The notes beneath the pieces are model-generated. The model had not been told where the DNA came from and made no database searches. It saw nothing but the letters and a program-made list of their open reading frames with translations. From positions 1,054,001 to 1,118,000 of the forward strand of contig LMOK01000003.1 in the NCBI GenBank assembly GCA_001423545.1: a stretch of 64,000 nucleotides of DNA, written 5' to 3'. Both the position numbers and the translations under genes were made by a program. Below are positions 55,609 to 64,000 of the stretch, in pieces (position 1 is the stretch's first letter; every line of letters starts with the position of its first letter). The DNA is from Orlajensenia sp001423545. GTDB taxonomy: Bacteria; Actinomycetota; Actinomycetes; Actinomycetales; Microbacteriaceae.

Positions 55609-57234
55609 CTACGGCCTGGGCGCCCGCTCCAGGGCCAGGTACTGGTGCGCCATCGCGATCGCCATGCCGCCCTCCCCGACGCCGGCAGCCACCCGCTTGA
55701 CCGACCCGGAGCGCACGTCTCCGATGGCGAACACCCCGGGCGCGCTGGTCTCCAGGGCGAAGGGGCGACGGTCGGCCGTCCACGCTGCCGACTCCGCTGC
55801 ATCCGGTCCGGTGAGGATGAAGCCGTGGGAGTCCTGAGCGACGGATGACGGGAGCCACTCGGTCGACGCGTCGGCCCCGATCATGACGAACACGATCGAG
55901 AAGGCGCGCCGCGTGGTGGTGCCCGACGCCCGGTCGATCACGTCGACTCCGTCGAGGTGGGTCTCGCCGTACAGGGCGACGACCTCGCTGCGCGTCTCGA
56001 CGCTGATGGCCTCGTTCGCCGCGATCTGGTCGATCAGGTAGCGCGACATGCTCGAGTCGAGCGACTCGCCGCGCACCAGCATGGTGACCGAGCGCGCGTG
56101 CCGCGAGAAGAAGATCGCGGCCTGGCCGGCCGAGTTGCCCGCGCCGATGATGCAGACGTGGGCACCCTGGGCGAGGGCGGAATCGCTGCGGGCCGCACCG
56201 TAGTAGACCCCGTTGCCCAGGAAGTGCTCGACTTCGGGCAGGGGCAGCGTTCGCCAGTCGACTCCCGTCGCCACGATGACGATGGGCGCATGCAGTACGT
56301 CGCCTCCGTCGAGTACGATCTCGTTGCCGTCGGGCCGGAGCGCCTCGACAGTACGGGTGACCACGATCTCAGCCCCCAGTCGGCGTGCCTGGGCGAGTGC
56401 GCGGCTGGCGAGGTCGTCGCCCGAGATGCCGTAGGGGAAACCGGTGTAGTTCTCGATCCGGGTCGAGGTGCCGGCCTGGCCGCCCGGGGCGAGCGATTCG
56501 ATGACCACGGTGCGCAGACCCTCGGCGGCTCCGTTCACCGCTGCCGTCAGCCCGGCCGGGCCGGCTCCCAGGATCACGACGTCGTAGTCGGTGGCCGACG
56601 GCTCGACGGTGAGTCCCACAGCGACGGCGAGCTCCCGCATCCCGGGCGCGACCAGACTCTCTCCGCTCGCCAGCTCGACCACGGGATAGCTCGCGCCTGC
56701 GACAGCAGCGTCGAGCACCACCCGCTCGTAGGTCACCTGATTCCGAGTGAGGAAGCCCGCGACCCGATGCAGCCGGGCGTCGAAGCGTGGCCCGATCAGC
56801 CGTACCTCGATGGCGGGTTTCTCGGCCGCGAGTTCCTGGAGGGAATCGACGTACCGCCGAGCGAGGACGGCCACTTTCTGGGGAACTGACGGCGCCATCG
56901 CAGCCAGGGTGTAGAACGCCGTCACGTCGAGCTTGATGATGCGAGACGCCTGCGCGGTCCGGCCGCTCGCCGGGAACTGCGTGCTGAACGTCATCGGAAC
57001 CTCGCCGAAGAACTGCCCGGCCTCGCGTACTCCGATCACCCGTTCCCGTCCGTTGACGACCTTGGTGATCTCGGCACGGCCCTCCACCACGATGAAGAGC
57101 GCACGCTCGTCACCCTCGTGGGCGAAGTATTCTCCCGACGGCAGGTGGATGTCCTCCACGACGCCGGCCAGATATTCCAGAGCGTCGGTTCCCACGGGGC
57201 CGAAGAGATGGCGGAGTTCGTCCACGGTGATCAT
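55609..57234 (-). CDS. Fusion of cyclic-nucleotide-binding domain and thioredoxin-reductase-like FAD oxidoreductase
   Basis: The 541-residue protein joins a cNMP/CRP-type domain (about 1-125; SGEYFAHEGDERALFIVVEG, VREAGQFFGEVPM) to an FAD/NAD(P) domain with VVILGAGPAGLTAAVNGAAE (about 216) and CIIGAGNSAGQAAIFFS (about 360). In true thioredoxin reductases a CxxC follows the GVxY segment; here it reads GVYYGAARSDS, without cysteines, so disulfide exchange by that mechanism is excluded. The ATG at 57234 has no ribosome site and may be leaderless. Confidence 0.9.
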   Translation of the reverse strand: MITVDELRHLFGPVGTDALEYLAGVVEDIHLPSGEYFAHEGDERALFIVVEGRAEITKVVNGRERVIGVREAGQFFGEVPMTFSTQFPASGRTAQASRIIKLDVTAFYTLAAMAPSVPQKVAVLARRYVDSLQELAAEKPAIEVRLIGPRFDARLHRVAGFLTRNQVTYERVVLDAAVAGASYPVVELASGESLVAPGMRELAVAVGLTVEPSATDYDVVILGAGPAGLTAAVNGAAEGLRTVVIESLAPGGQAGTSTRIENYTGFPYGISGDDLASRALAQARRLGAEIVVTRTVEALRPDGNEIVLDGGDVLHAPIVIVATGVDWRTLPLPEVEHFLGNGVYYGAARSDSALAQGAHVCIIGAGNSAGQAAIFFSRHARSVTMLVRGESLDSSMSRYLIDQIAANEAISVETRSEVVALYGETHLDGVDVIDRASGTTTRRAFSIVFVMIGADASTEWLPSSVAQDSHGFILTGPDAAESAAWTADRRPFALETSAPGVFAIGDVRSGSVKRVAAGVGEGGMAIAMAHQYLALERAPRP

Positions 57235-57337
57235 GCGCCGAAGGTAACGGGCGGTGCCGGATGCCGTCAACGACGCCGGGCCCCGGCCGCGTTCCGCTCG
57301 CTCCAGTTCCGCCGCGCCCCCGGCGCTCTAGTTCCGC

Positions 57338-57395
57338 CGACCTGCCCACTTCCGCTGGTCGCGACGGCGGAGCACTAGCGGAAGTGGGCAGGTCG
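57338..57395. repeat. 58-bp hairpin element, 19-bp perfect arms
   Basis: Left arm CGACCTGCCCACTTCCGCT (57338-57356) and its exact complement (57377-57395) flank a 20-nt loop that is also similar to the loop at 47214-47233. The right arm runs straight into the GGGAGGAG ribosome site of the MFS gene at 57404. Confidence 0.85.
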
Positions 57396-57403
57396 GGAGG
57401 AGC

Positions 57404-58705
57404 ATGGGCAGGATGAACCCCGCCGCCCGTCGCGTCCAGCGCATCTACCTGGTGCTGATGCTCGGCAACACGCTGGCGGCTTCGCTGATCTGGGGCATCA
57501 ACACCCTGTTCCTCCTCGATGCCGGGCTGACGAACTTCGAGGCCTTCGCGGCGAACGCCTTCTTCACGGCCGGAATGGTGCTGTTCGAGGTGCCGACGGG
57601 CGTCGTGGCCGACACCGTGGGCCGCAAGGCGTCCTATCTGCTCGGCACTGTGACGCTCGCCGTCGCCACGGCTCTGTACTGGATGCTGTGGGTCTGGCAC
57701 GCGCCCTTCGTGTGGTGGGCCATCGTGTCGGTGCTGCTCGGCCTCGGCTTCACCTTCTTCTCGGGTGCCGTGGACGCCTGGCTGGTGGATGCCCTCGCCT
57801 CCACGGGCTTCACCGGTTCTCTCGAGGGCGTGTTCGGGCGGGGCCTGATCGTGACCGGCATCGCGATGTTCACCGGCTCGGTGCTCGGCGGCTTCATCGC
57901 CCAGCTGACGAACCTCGGGGTTCCCTTCGTGCTGCGCGCGATCGTGCTCGTGATCATGTTCGTCGTCGCCGCGCTGGTGATGAAGGACCTCGGTTTCACC
58001 CCCGACCGCTCCGAGGGCCCGATCAAGGCCACTCGCACGGTGCTGAGGGCATCCGTCGAGTACGGCCTGAAGAAGCGCTCGGTGCGCTTCATGATCCTCG
58101 CCGCCCCGTTCGCCTCCGGCGTCGGCATCTACGCCTTCTACGCACTGCAGCCCTACCTGCTCGAGCTCTACGGCGACACGGGAGCCTACGGTGTCGCCGG
58201 TCTGGCCGCAGCGAGCCTCTCGCTCGCCCAGGTGGCGGGCGGCGTGCTCGCCCCGCGGGTGCGGGGCCTGTTCCACAAGCGCACGACCGTGGTGATCTCG
58301 GCATCCATCGCCAGTGTCTGCCTCCTCATCGCGCTCGGCCTCAACTCGATCTTCTGGCTGGCCCTGGTGCTGCTGGTGCTCTGGGGCTTCGTGTTCGCCG
58401 TGGTCGGGCCGGTGCGGCAGGCCTACCTCAACGGCATGATCCCGTCGAAGCAGCGCGCCACGGTGCTCTCCTTCGACTCGCTCTTCGGCAGCGCCGGTGG
58501 CGTCGTCATCCAGCCCGCCCTGGGCCGCGCGGCGGACCTCTGGGGTTACGGCACGTCGCTCGTGATCGGCGGCGTCATCGAGCTCGCCGCCCTGCCGTTC
58601 CTGTTCGCGAGCCGGGCGCAGCACGATCCGTCCGACACCGCTGTCTCGCTGACGGATGCCGATCCCGGTGCTGCTGCGGAGTCCGAAGCCGACGCTGCGG
58701 CCTGA
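57404..58705 (+). CDS. MFS transporter
   Basis: The 433-residue protein has about twelve membrane segments; the loop after segment 2 reads TGVVADTVGRKASYLLG. The acidic C-terminal tail is cytoplasmic. Substrate unknown. Two starts are possible: ATG 57404, very close to GGAGGAG, or ATG 57413, at better spacing. The hairpin element ends 8 bp before the first. Confidence 0.88.
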   Translation: MGRMNPAARRVQRIYLVLMLGNTLAASLIWGINTLFLLDAGLTNFEAFAANAFFTAGMVLFEVPTGVVADTVGRKASYLLGTVTLAVATALYWMLWVWHAPFVWWAIVSVLLGLGFTFFSGAVDAWLVDALASTGFTGSLEGVFGRGLIVTGIAMFTGSVLGGFIAQLTNLGVPFVLRAIVLVIMFVVAALVMKDLGFTPDRSEGPIKATRTVLRASVEYGLKKRSVRFMILAAPFASGVGIYAFYALQPYLLELYGDTGAYGVAGLAAASLSLAQVAGGVLAPRVRGLFHKRTTVVISASIASVCLLIALGLNSIFWLALVLLVLWGFVFAVVGPVRQAYLNGMIPSKQRATVLSFDSLFGSAGGVVIQPALGRAADLWGYGTSLVIGGVIELAALPFLFASRAQHDPSDTAVSLTDADPGAAAESEADAAA

Positions 58706-58765
58706 CGCTCCTCGTCGGCTCCTGCTCGACGCCGCCCCTTGTGAGGATTCCTCAGGAGGTCCACC

Positions 58766-60976
58766 ATGGGCAGGTACGGTCCTCCACCCGTCGAACTGCG
58801 AGGTACTCCCGTGTCGCACCGCACCCTTCCCGTCATCGCCCTCCTCGCCGGAGCCGTGCTCGCCGTCACTCCGGTGCTCGCAGCCTCGGCCGCTCCCGCG
58901 GCACCTCAGGCCGCTGTGCCGGCTGCTGCGAAGCCGAGTCCCGGCGCGCCGGGCATCGGCGATCCGTACTTCCCGCTGTCGGGCAACGGTGGCTACGACG
59001 TGAAGCACTACGGCCTGAACATCGACTACGTGCCGGTGACGGATGTGCTCACGGGTCGCGCGCTCATCACGGCGAAGGCGACCCAGAACCTCAGCCGGTT
59101 CGACCTCGACCTGCACGGGTTGACCGTGAAGTCGATCACGGTGAACGGGCACAAGGCATCGTGGACGCGCTCGGGTGACGAACTCGTCGTGACGCCTCGG
59201 TCCGCCCTCCGGAAGGGGTTGCCGTTCTTCACGACGGTCACGTACTCCGGGGTGCCGCAGATCTACGAGGACTCGGTGCTCGGGAACGCCGGCTTCTACA
59301 ACACCGACGACGGCACCCTCGTCGCCGGCCAGCCCTTCGTGGCAGCGAGCTGGTTCCCTTCGAACGACCACCCCGCCGACAAGGCCCTGTACTCCATCCG
59401 CATCACCGTGCCACGGGGCGTCGAGGCGCTGTCGAACGGCAAGCTGCTGGGGCATGGTCGCATCGGCAACAAGGACCAGTGGATCTGGAACGTCGACGAG
59501 CCCATGGCCAGCTACCTGGGCACGGCCACCATCGGCCAGTTCGACATCGACCAGCGCACCGTCGACGGCGTCCGGTACATCGATGCCGTCGATCCCGACC
59601 TCTTCGCGCCGACGGTCACAGCCCGCACCGGCACCTCCTTCGCCTACTCGCAGCGGGCCGACGACGGCTACAAGCGGTTGAGCCGCACCATCGCCGTCCC
59701 GGCCGCGGGCGGCACCCTGAGCTTCTGGATGGATCGAGCCGTGGAGGACGGCTGGGACTTCACTTTCGTCGAGGCGGCTTCGACAGGCACCGACGAGTGG
59801 ACGACGCTGCCCGAGCAGAGTGGGATCACGACGGCGGATGCGGGCAACTCGGGGTGCGCCGACCTGCTGGCGCAGCATCCGTTCCTCGGTCACTACCTCG
59901 GCGATGACGGATCGGGCGACCCCTGCCTCCCGGAGGGATCATCGGGCACCTGGTCGGCGGCGACGGGGTCGAGTGACGGCTGGGAGCTGTGGACGCTCGA
60001 CCTCTCGGACTACGCCGGGCAGAGCATCGATCTCGCGATCAGCACGGTCAGCGACTACGTCTTCCAGCTCGACGGCGTGGCCGTCGATGACGTCGCCGGA
60101 CCGGGGGGACAGGGCACGACGTCGTTCGAGGCCGACGCCGACACCCTCGACGGCTGGATCGTCACCGGTGCGCCTGCGGGCAGCCCCGGCAACACCAACG
60201 ACTGGATCGTCACCGATGTCGGTGCGGCGCCGATCGGGGTGCAGGTGGAGTCGAGCCTCGCCCGCGAGCCCGAGGTGATCGACTTCCTCGAGCAGCAGTT
60301 CGGTCCGTATCCGTTCGATGAGGCCGGCGGCATCGTCGACGACTTCGAGGGGCTCGGCTTCGCCCTCGAGAACCAGACCCGCCCGATCTACGACCAGTCG
60401 TTCTTCAGCGGCACGCCCGAGCAGGGCGACGGCGTCGTCGTGCACGAACTGGCGCACCAGTGGTTCGGCGACGACGTCGCACTGAAGCGCTGGAGCGACA
60501 TCTGGCTGAACGAGGGCTTCGCGACCTACGCCGAATGGCTCTGGGCCGAGCACGAGGGCTACGCCGATCCGCAGGCGTACTTCGACGATCTCCACTCGGC
60601 GCCGGCCGATGACGAGTTCTGGACCCTGACGATCGGCGATCCCGGGCCGGACGCCATCTTCGACGGTGCCGTGTACGACCGCGGGGCCATGACCCTGCAG
60701 GCGCTGCGGTTGACCGTCGGCGACGATGCCTTCTTCGACATCGTGCAGACCTGGGCGCACGACAAGTCGGGCGGGAACGGCACGACGGCGCAGTTCATCG
60801 CGCTCGCCGAGTCGATCTCGGGTACCGATCTCGAGGCCTTCTTCGACGTCTGGCTGTTCACGGGTGAGAAGCCGTCGGCGCCGGATGCGGCATCCGACGC
60901 CCGCTCCTTCGAAGCGCCGGGTACCCAGACGAAGCTCCTCGCGCCCTCGCATCCGGAGCAGCGTCGGACTCGATGA
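58766..60976 (+). CDS. Secreted M1-family metallopeptidase with an inserted domain
   Basis: The 736-residue protein has a signal peptide (hydrophobic core VIALLAGAVLAVTPVL). The M1 zinc site is complete: His560 and His564 in HELAHQWFGD, Glu561 as base, and Glu583 in NEGFATYAEW. The aminopeptidase exopeptidase motif GxMEN appears as GFALEN near residue 531. About 200 residues (287-485) inserted before the catalytic part contain beta-rich, immune-inhibitor-A-like sequence (DGWDFTFVEAASTGTDEW, WTLDLSDYAGQSIDLAIST). AGGAGG lies 6 nt before the ATG at 58766; a GTG at 58811 is an alternative. Confidence 0.9.
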   Translation: MGRYGPPPVELRGTPVSHRTLPVIALLAGAVLAVTPVLAASAAPAAPQAAVPAAAKPSPGAPGIGDPYFPLSGNGGYDVKHYGLNIDYVPVTDVLTGRALITAKATQNLSRFDLDLHGLTVKSITVNGHKASWTRSGDELVVTPRSALRKGLPFFTTVTYSGVPQIYEDSVLGNAGFYNTDDGTLVAGQPFVAASWFPSNDHPADKALYSIRITVPRGVEALSNGKLLGHGRIGNKDQWIWNVDEPMASYLGTATIGQFDIDQRTVDGVRYIDAVDPDLFAPTVTARTGTSFAYSQRADDGYKRLSRTIAVPAAGGTLSFWMDRAVEDGWDFTFVEAASTGTDEWTTLPEQSGITTADAGNSGCADLLAQHPFLGHYLGDDGSGDPCLPEGSSGTWSAATGSSDGWELWTLDLSDYAGQSIDLAISTVSDYVFQLDGVAVDDVAGPGGQGTTSFEADADTLDGWIVTGAPAGSPGNTNDWIVTDVGAAPIGVQVESSLAREPEVIDFLEQQFGPYPFDEAGGIVDDFEGLGFALENQTRPIYDQSFFSGTPEQGDGVVVHELAHQWFGDDVALKRWSDIWLNEGFATYAEWLWAEHEGYADPQAYFDDLHSAPADDEFWTLTIGDPGPDAIFDGAVYDRGAMTLQALRLTVGDDAFFDIVQTWAHDKSGGNGTTAQFIALAESISGTDLEAFFDVWLFTGEKPSAPDAASDARSFEAPGTQTKLLAPSHPEQRRTR

Positions 60977-60981
60977 TCGCC

Positions 60982-61093
60982 GGTCGAGTAGCCCGCGAGC
61001 GTAGCGAGCAGGCGTATCGAGACCACGCACACCGCAAGCGCGCGGTGGGGGTGGTCTCGATACGCGTCCGACTGCGTCGGTCGCTACTCGACC
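60982..61093. repeat. Long intergenic inverted repeat with GGTCGAGTAG/CTACTCGACC ends
   Basis: Outer arms GGTCGAGTAG (60982-60991) and CTACTCGACC (61084-61093) are perfect, and inner arms CGTATCGAGACCAC and GTGGTCTCGATACG also pair perfectly. It fills the gap between two convergent genes. Such GGTCTCGATACG/CTACTCGACC units are dispersed repeats in related actinobacterial genomes, to my knowledge. Confidence 0.8.
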
Positions 61094-61105
61094 AACGAGA
61101 GCCGG

Positions 61106-62548
61106 CTAGGCCGTCGCGCCCGTGATGCCGACCGTCGACTCGATGACCGTCTTCATCTTCTTGTCGAGGGCCTCGAAGAACATCGAGAGCGGGAACTCGT
61201 CGTCGAGCACGAGATCGGTGTAGCCCTTCGGAGCACCGGCGAGCACCTCGACCGGCAGCCCGCGCGCCCAGTTCGACGCCGGGTTCGGCGTCAGCACGCC
61301 GGCCACGAGGTCGTACGCCGCGAGCCAGTGAGCCGTCTTCGGGCGGTCGATCGACTTCCAGTAGAGCTCGTCGATGGCGTCGCCCAGAGCGACGACGGCA
61401 TCCGGAACGGCCTCCCAGTCGAAGGCGAGCTGGGTGTCGGTCCAGTGCAGCACGTGGTGCTGGTGCAGCCAGGCGAACAGCAGCTGGCCGCCGAGCCCGT
61501 CGTAGTTGCGCACCCGGGAGCCGGTGATGGCGAAGCGGAAGATGCGGTCGAAGATCACCGCGTACTGCACCAGCGTGGAGTGGTGCAGCGTCTCGGCCTC
61601 GAGCTCGCCGAGGGTCTCACCCTGGGCGATGCGGGCGCGCAGCTCGCGCGTGATCTTCACGGACTCGCGGAACGCCGTCAGGTCGCAGCGCAGTTCCTCG
61701 AGCGAGTACAGGAAGAACGGCATCCGCTGCTTGATCATGAACGGGTCGAACGGCAGGTCGCCGCGCATGTGCGTGCGGTCGTGGATGAGGTCCCACATCA
61801 CGAAGGTCTCCTCCGTGAGCCGCTGGTCGTCGAGCATGGCTGCGGCGTCGTCGGGCAGGTCGAGCTTGGTGATCTCGGATGCCGCCCGCACGACGCGGCG
61901 GTAGCGCGCGGCCTCGCGGTCCTGGAAGATCGCACCCCACGTGAACGTCGGGATGGCCCGCATGGCGACGGTCTCGGGGAACAGCACGGCCGAGTTGGTG
62001 TCGTAGCCGGGCGTGAAGTCGACGAAGCGGATGGGCACGAAGAGCTTGTTGCCGTAGTCGCCCGCCTCGAGCGCTGCGATGAACTCGGGCCAGATGACCT
62101 CGACGAGCACAGCCTCGACGAAGCGGTTGGTCGAGCCGTTCTGCGTGTACATCGGGAAGACGACGAGGTGGCGCAGGCCGTCGACACGGTGCTGCTGCGG
62201 CTGGAACGCGATCAGCGAGTCGTGGAAGTCGGGAACTCCGAAGCCCTCGACCGCCCACCGGTCGAAGTCGACGACGAGGGCGTCGAGGTAGGCGGCGTCG
62301 TGTGGGAAGGCCGGGGCCAGCTCGGTGACGGCGCTGGTGAGCATCGACACCAGGCCGTGCGCGTGCGCATGGTTGTCGGCATCCGGAACCGAGCCGTCCT
62401 TCACCTGCAGGGTCTGCAGCGTGGTGGCGGCGTCCTTGAGGCGGAGCCAGGCGGGATGGGTCTCGACCTCCGCGGCGAGGTGGCGCACGTCCTCGAGAAC
62501 CTCGGGCTCTCCGATGACGGCCTGCGTTGACAGCGTGGCGTTGGACAA
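61106..62548 (-). CDS. DUF6421 family protein
   Basis: The 480-residue soluble protein has no recognised catalytic motif. Notable stretches are HAHAHGLVSMLTSAV, VFPMYTQNGSTNRFVEAVLV, LIHDRTHMRGDLPFDPFMIK and FAWLHQHHVLHWTDTQL, rich in His that could bind metal. The start is a TTG at 62548, with GGAGG 6 nt upstream; frames beyond it have no ribosome site. I assign DUF6421 from the overall pattern. Function unknown. Confidence 0.8.
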   Translation of the reverse strand: MSNATLSTQAVIGEPEVLEDVRHLAAEVETHPAWLRLKDAATTLQTLQVKDGSVPDADNHAHAHGLVSMLTSAVTELAPAFPHDAAYLDALVVDFDRWAVEGFGVPDFHDSLIAFQPQQHRVDGLRHLVVFPMYTQNGSTNRFVEAVLVEVIWPEFIAALEAGDYGNKLFVPIRFVDFTPGYDTNSAVLFPETVAMRAIPTFTWGAIFQDREAARYRRVVRAASEITKLDLPDDAAAMLDDQRLTEETFVMWDLIHDRTHMRGDLPFDPFMIKQRMPFFLYSLEELRCDLTAFRESVKITRELRARIAQGETLGELEAETLHHSTLVQYAVIFDRIFRFAITGSRVRNYDGLGGQLLFAWLHQHHVLHWTDTQLAFDWEAVPDAVVALGDAIDELYWKSIDRPKTAHWLAAYDLVAGVLTPNPASNWARGLPVEVLAGAPKGYTDLVLDDEFPLSMFFEALDKKMKTVIESTVGITGATA

Positions 62549-62821
62549 TGTGAACCTCCGATCCCTCTTGGCGCGCGAGGGAATCCCCGCTTCATCAAGG
62601 CTAGACGGGCTGACCGGGCGTTTTCTTGAGGGCTGACGCGGCTTTGCTGCGTCGGTTCCGGCCACCGAGCGGATTCCCGCTGCCCGGCGCAACGGATGCG
62701 GCAGCACGTCATGTGCTGTCATGGCCCGGCCCCTTCACAGCTTGCTCTTAGGCTGGTCATAGCGTGCGTGCCTAACGTGGCGCGCATCCACAACCCTTCG
62801 AAGAAGTCAGAGGTTCGTCTC

Positions 62822-63325
62822 GTGTCAACTCCCCGCTCCAGCAGCATCTCGCCCGCCAAGCTCGCCCTGCCGATCATCACCCTCGTGCTCGCGCTCGTGG
62901 CCGTCGTGGTGGGCTACGTGCAGACGACGACCGGCCTCGCCGACCTCAGCAAGGCCCTCGAGAGCCAGACCGCGACGGCGACCGACGTCTACGGCGGCCA
63001 GTCGGCCATCGGCGTGGCCTCCGCCATCCTCTCGGCCGGCATCATCGGCGTCGTCATCTCGCTCGCCGCGATCGGCATCCTCATCGGCCTCAACGGCTTC
63101 CGCCGCGATGTCGTGATCGAGGACGTCATCCTCGACGAGGAGTTCCTCGACGACGACGTCGACGGCATCGACGAGCTCGAGTTGAACCGGGCCGCCGCGC
63201 CTGCAGCTCCGGCTGCTGCTGCGCCCGCCGCTGCCGCTCCCGTTCACGCCGAGCCCGCCATCGTGACCGAGCCCGCTGCGGCTCCGGCCGAGCCCGACGC
63301 CCCCGAGGCGCCGACCGCTCGCTAG
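62822..63325 (+). CDS. Hypothetical membrane protein with two membrane segments and an acidic/Ala-Pro tail
   Basis: The 167-residue protein starts at a GTG with AGAGG 8 nt upstream. Hydrophobic segments lie at about residues 14-33 and 67-90. A very acidic stretch (about 98-118) and an Ala-Pro-Glu-rich low-complexity tail follow, likely cytoplasmic and disordered. No family is recognised. Confidence 0.75.
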   Translation: MSTPRSSSISPAKLALPIITLVLALVAVVVGYVQTTTGLADLSKALESQTATATDVYGGQSAIGVASAILSAGIIGVVISLAAIGILIGLNGFRRDVVIEDVILDEEFLDDDVDGIDELELNRAAAPAAPAAAAPAAAAPVHAEPAIVTEPAAAPAEPDAPEAPTAR

Positions 63326-63391
63326 TCGGCACCACCCTCTCGACGGCCGCGGACTGCGGTGCGTCATCCGTCGGCGGTAGAGTCCGCTTCC

Positions 63392-64000
63392 ATGACGGAT
63401 GCTGCATCCCAGACCGCGGCCGTCGTGGTCTCGGCGCTGGCCGAGCTCGCCGATCAGGAGCGCGCAGCCGGCAGCCGGGGCTTCTTCAAGACGGCGCCCG
63501 GCCAGTACGGCGCGGGCGACGTGTTCATCGGCATCACGGTTCCGGCCCAACGACGCGTGGCCAGGGGATTCCCGTCGCTGCCTCTGACCGAGCTCGACCT
63601 CCTGCTCGACTCCGAGGTGCACGAGCACAGGCTCACCGGGCTGATCATCGCCGGCGGGCGCTTCGAGCGGGCGTCGAGACCGGCCGCGATCGATGAGTCG
63701 CTGCGGTCCGACCTCGCCGACTGGTATCTCGCAACGGTGCGCCGCGGCCGGGTGAACAACTGGGACCTGGTCGACTCCTCAGCCGGGATCATCCTCGGAG
63801 GCTGGCTGTTCGATCGCCCGCGTGACGTGCTGTTCGACCTCGCCGCGAGCCCTGCGCTCTGGGAGCGCAGGGTGGCGATCATCACGACCCAGGGCTTCAT
63901 CAACCGCGGCGATGCCTCGACGACGCTCGAGCTGGCCCCGCTGCTGCTCGGCGACAGCGAGGACCTCATGCACAAGGCCGTCGGGTGGATGCTGCGCGAG
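63392..64000 (+). CDS. DNA alkylation repair protein, AlkD-like, N-terminal part
   Basis: 203 codons are open from the ATG at 63392 to the window end. AlkD-type HEAT-repeat features are clear: SRGFFKTAPGQYGAGDVFIG, SEVHEHRLTGLIIA, RVNNWDLVDSSAGIILGGWL, LWERRVAIITTQGFI and DLMHKAVGWMLRE. The NWDLVD and WERR motifs contain residues that line the lesion pocket in AlkD, a glycosylase removing positively charged alkyl bases. The remaining 25 or so residues lie outside. Confidence 0.93.
   Translation, partial: MTDAASQTAAVVVSALAELADQERAAGSRGFFKTAPGQYGAGDVFIGITVPAQRRVARGFPSLPLTELDLLLDSEVHEHRLTGLIIAGGRFERASRPAAIDESLRSDLADWYLATVRRGRVNNWDLVDSSAGIILGGWLFDRPRDVLFDLAASPALWERRVAIITTQGFINRGDASTTLELAPLLLGDSEDLMHKAVGWMLRE

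Noticed and set aside
57110..59893. 927-residue minus-strand frame
   Set aside because: It spans the antisense of the MFS and M1 genes and shows only low-complexity composition typical of shadow frames in GC-rich DNA.

Overview
The window is high-GC DNA that reads as chromosome from an actinobacterium of the Microbacteriaceae type. Supporting signs are dense GC-rich genes with many ATGA/GTGA overlaps, frequent CGGATGC/GCATCCG heptamers on both strands, a dnaK-grpE-dnaJ-hspR operon with HspR-type (HAIR) operators, a DUF2017 gene next to clpS, and a sugar ABC importer with no ATPase gene of its own. The genus cannot be fixed from the sequence alone. No phage, plasmid, insertion sequence or CRISPR array is visible.

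Region 1 (1-14313) is a beta-mannan utilisation locus. On the minus strand lie a lipoprotein sugar-binding protein, two permeases and the start of a GH1 glycosidase cut by the window edge. A ROK repressor-type gene follows, divergent from a LacI-like sensor that lacks a DNA-binding domain. On the plus strand come a GH2 beta-mannosidase, a ROK sugar kinase, a large secreted multidomain GH5 mannanase and a GH26 mannanase. Two matching AT-rich 21-bp pseudo-palindromes, each just upstream of a TTGACA box, sit in front of the transporter and of the GH2 gene and probably tie the locus into one regulon. The likely flow is extracellular cutting of mannan, uptake of manno-oligosaccharides, intracellular hydrolysis to mannose, then phosphorylation.

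Region 2 (14369-30600) holds a tRNA-Gly, dcd, a class II amidotransferase and a lipocalin-like protein. A second sugar locus follows: TetR, a TetR-type operator, a GH3 beta-glucosidase and a five-gene oligopeptide-type ABC importer that probably carries beta-glucosides. After it come an MFS protein, a RIO-type kinase with a candidate leader peptide, a DUF559-type protein and a lipoprotein.

Region 3 (30801-45011) is the heat-shock region: two HAIR sites, dnaK-grpE-dnaJ-hspR, and further on a third HAIR site in front of a clpB that lacks the N-domain. Between them are a methyltransferase, a membrane glycosyltransferase, clpS-DUF2017, a deazaflavin-type reductase, a SulP transporter and a GAP-family membrane protein.

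Region 4 (45131-64000) is mixed housekeeping: Zn-alcohol dehydrogenase, heme-degrading-type protein, nitroreductase, threonine aldolase, TetR, an ABC export pair, an ArsR/SRPBCC pair separated by one in-frame amber codon, a LuxR-type two-component system, a cNMP-FAD oxidoreductase, an MFS protein, an M1 peptidase with an inserted domain, DUF6421 and the start of an AlkD-type protein. Several intergenic gaps carry hairpin repeats, including three copies of a 56-58 bp element with 19-bp perfect arms.
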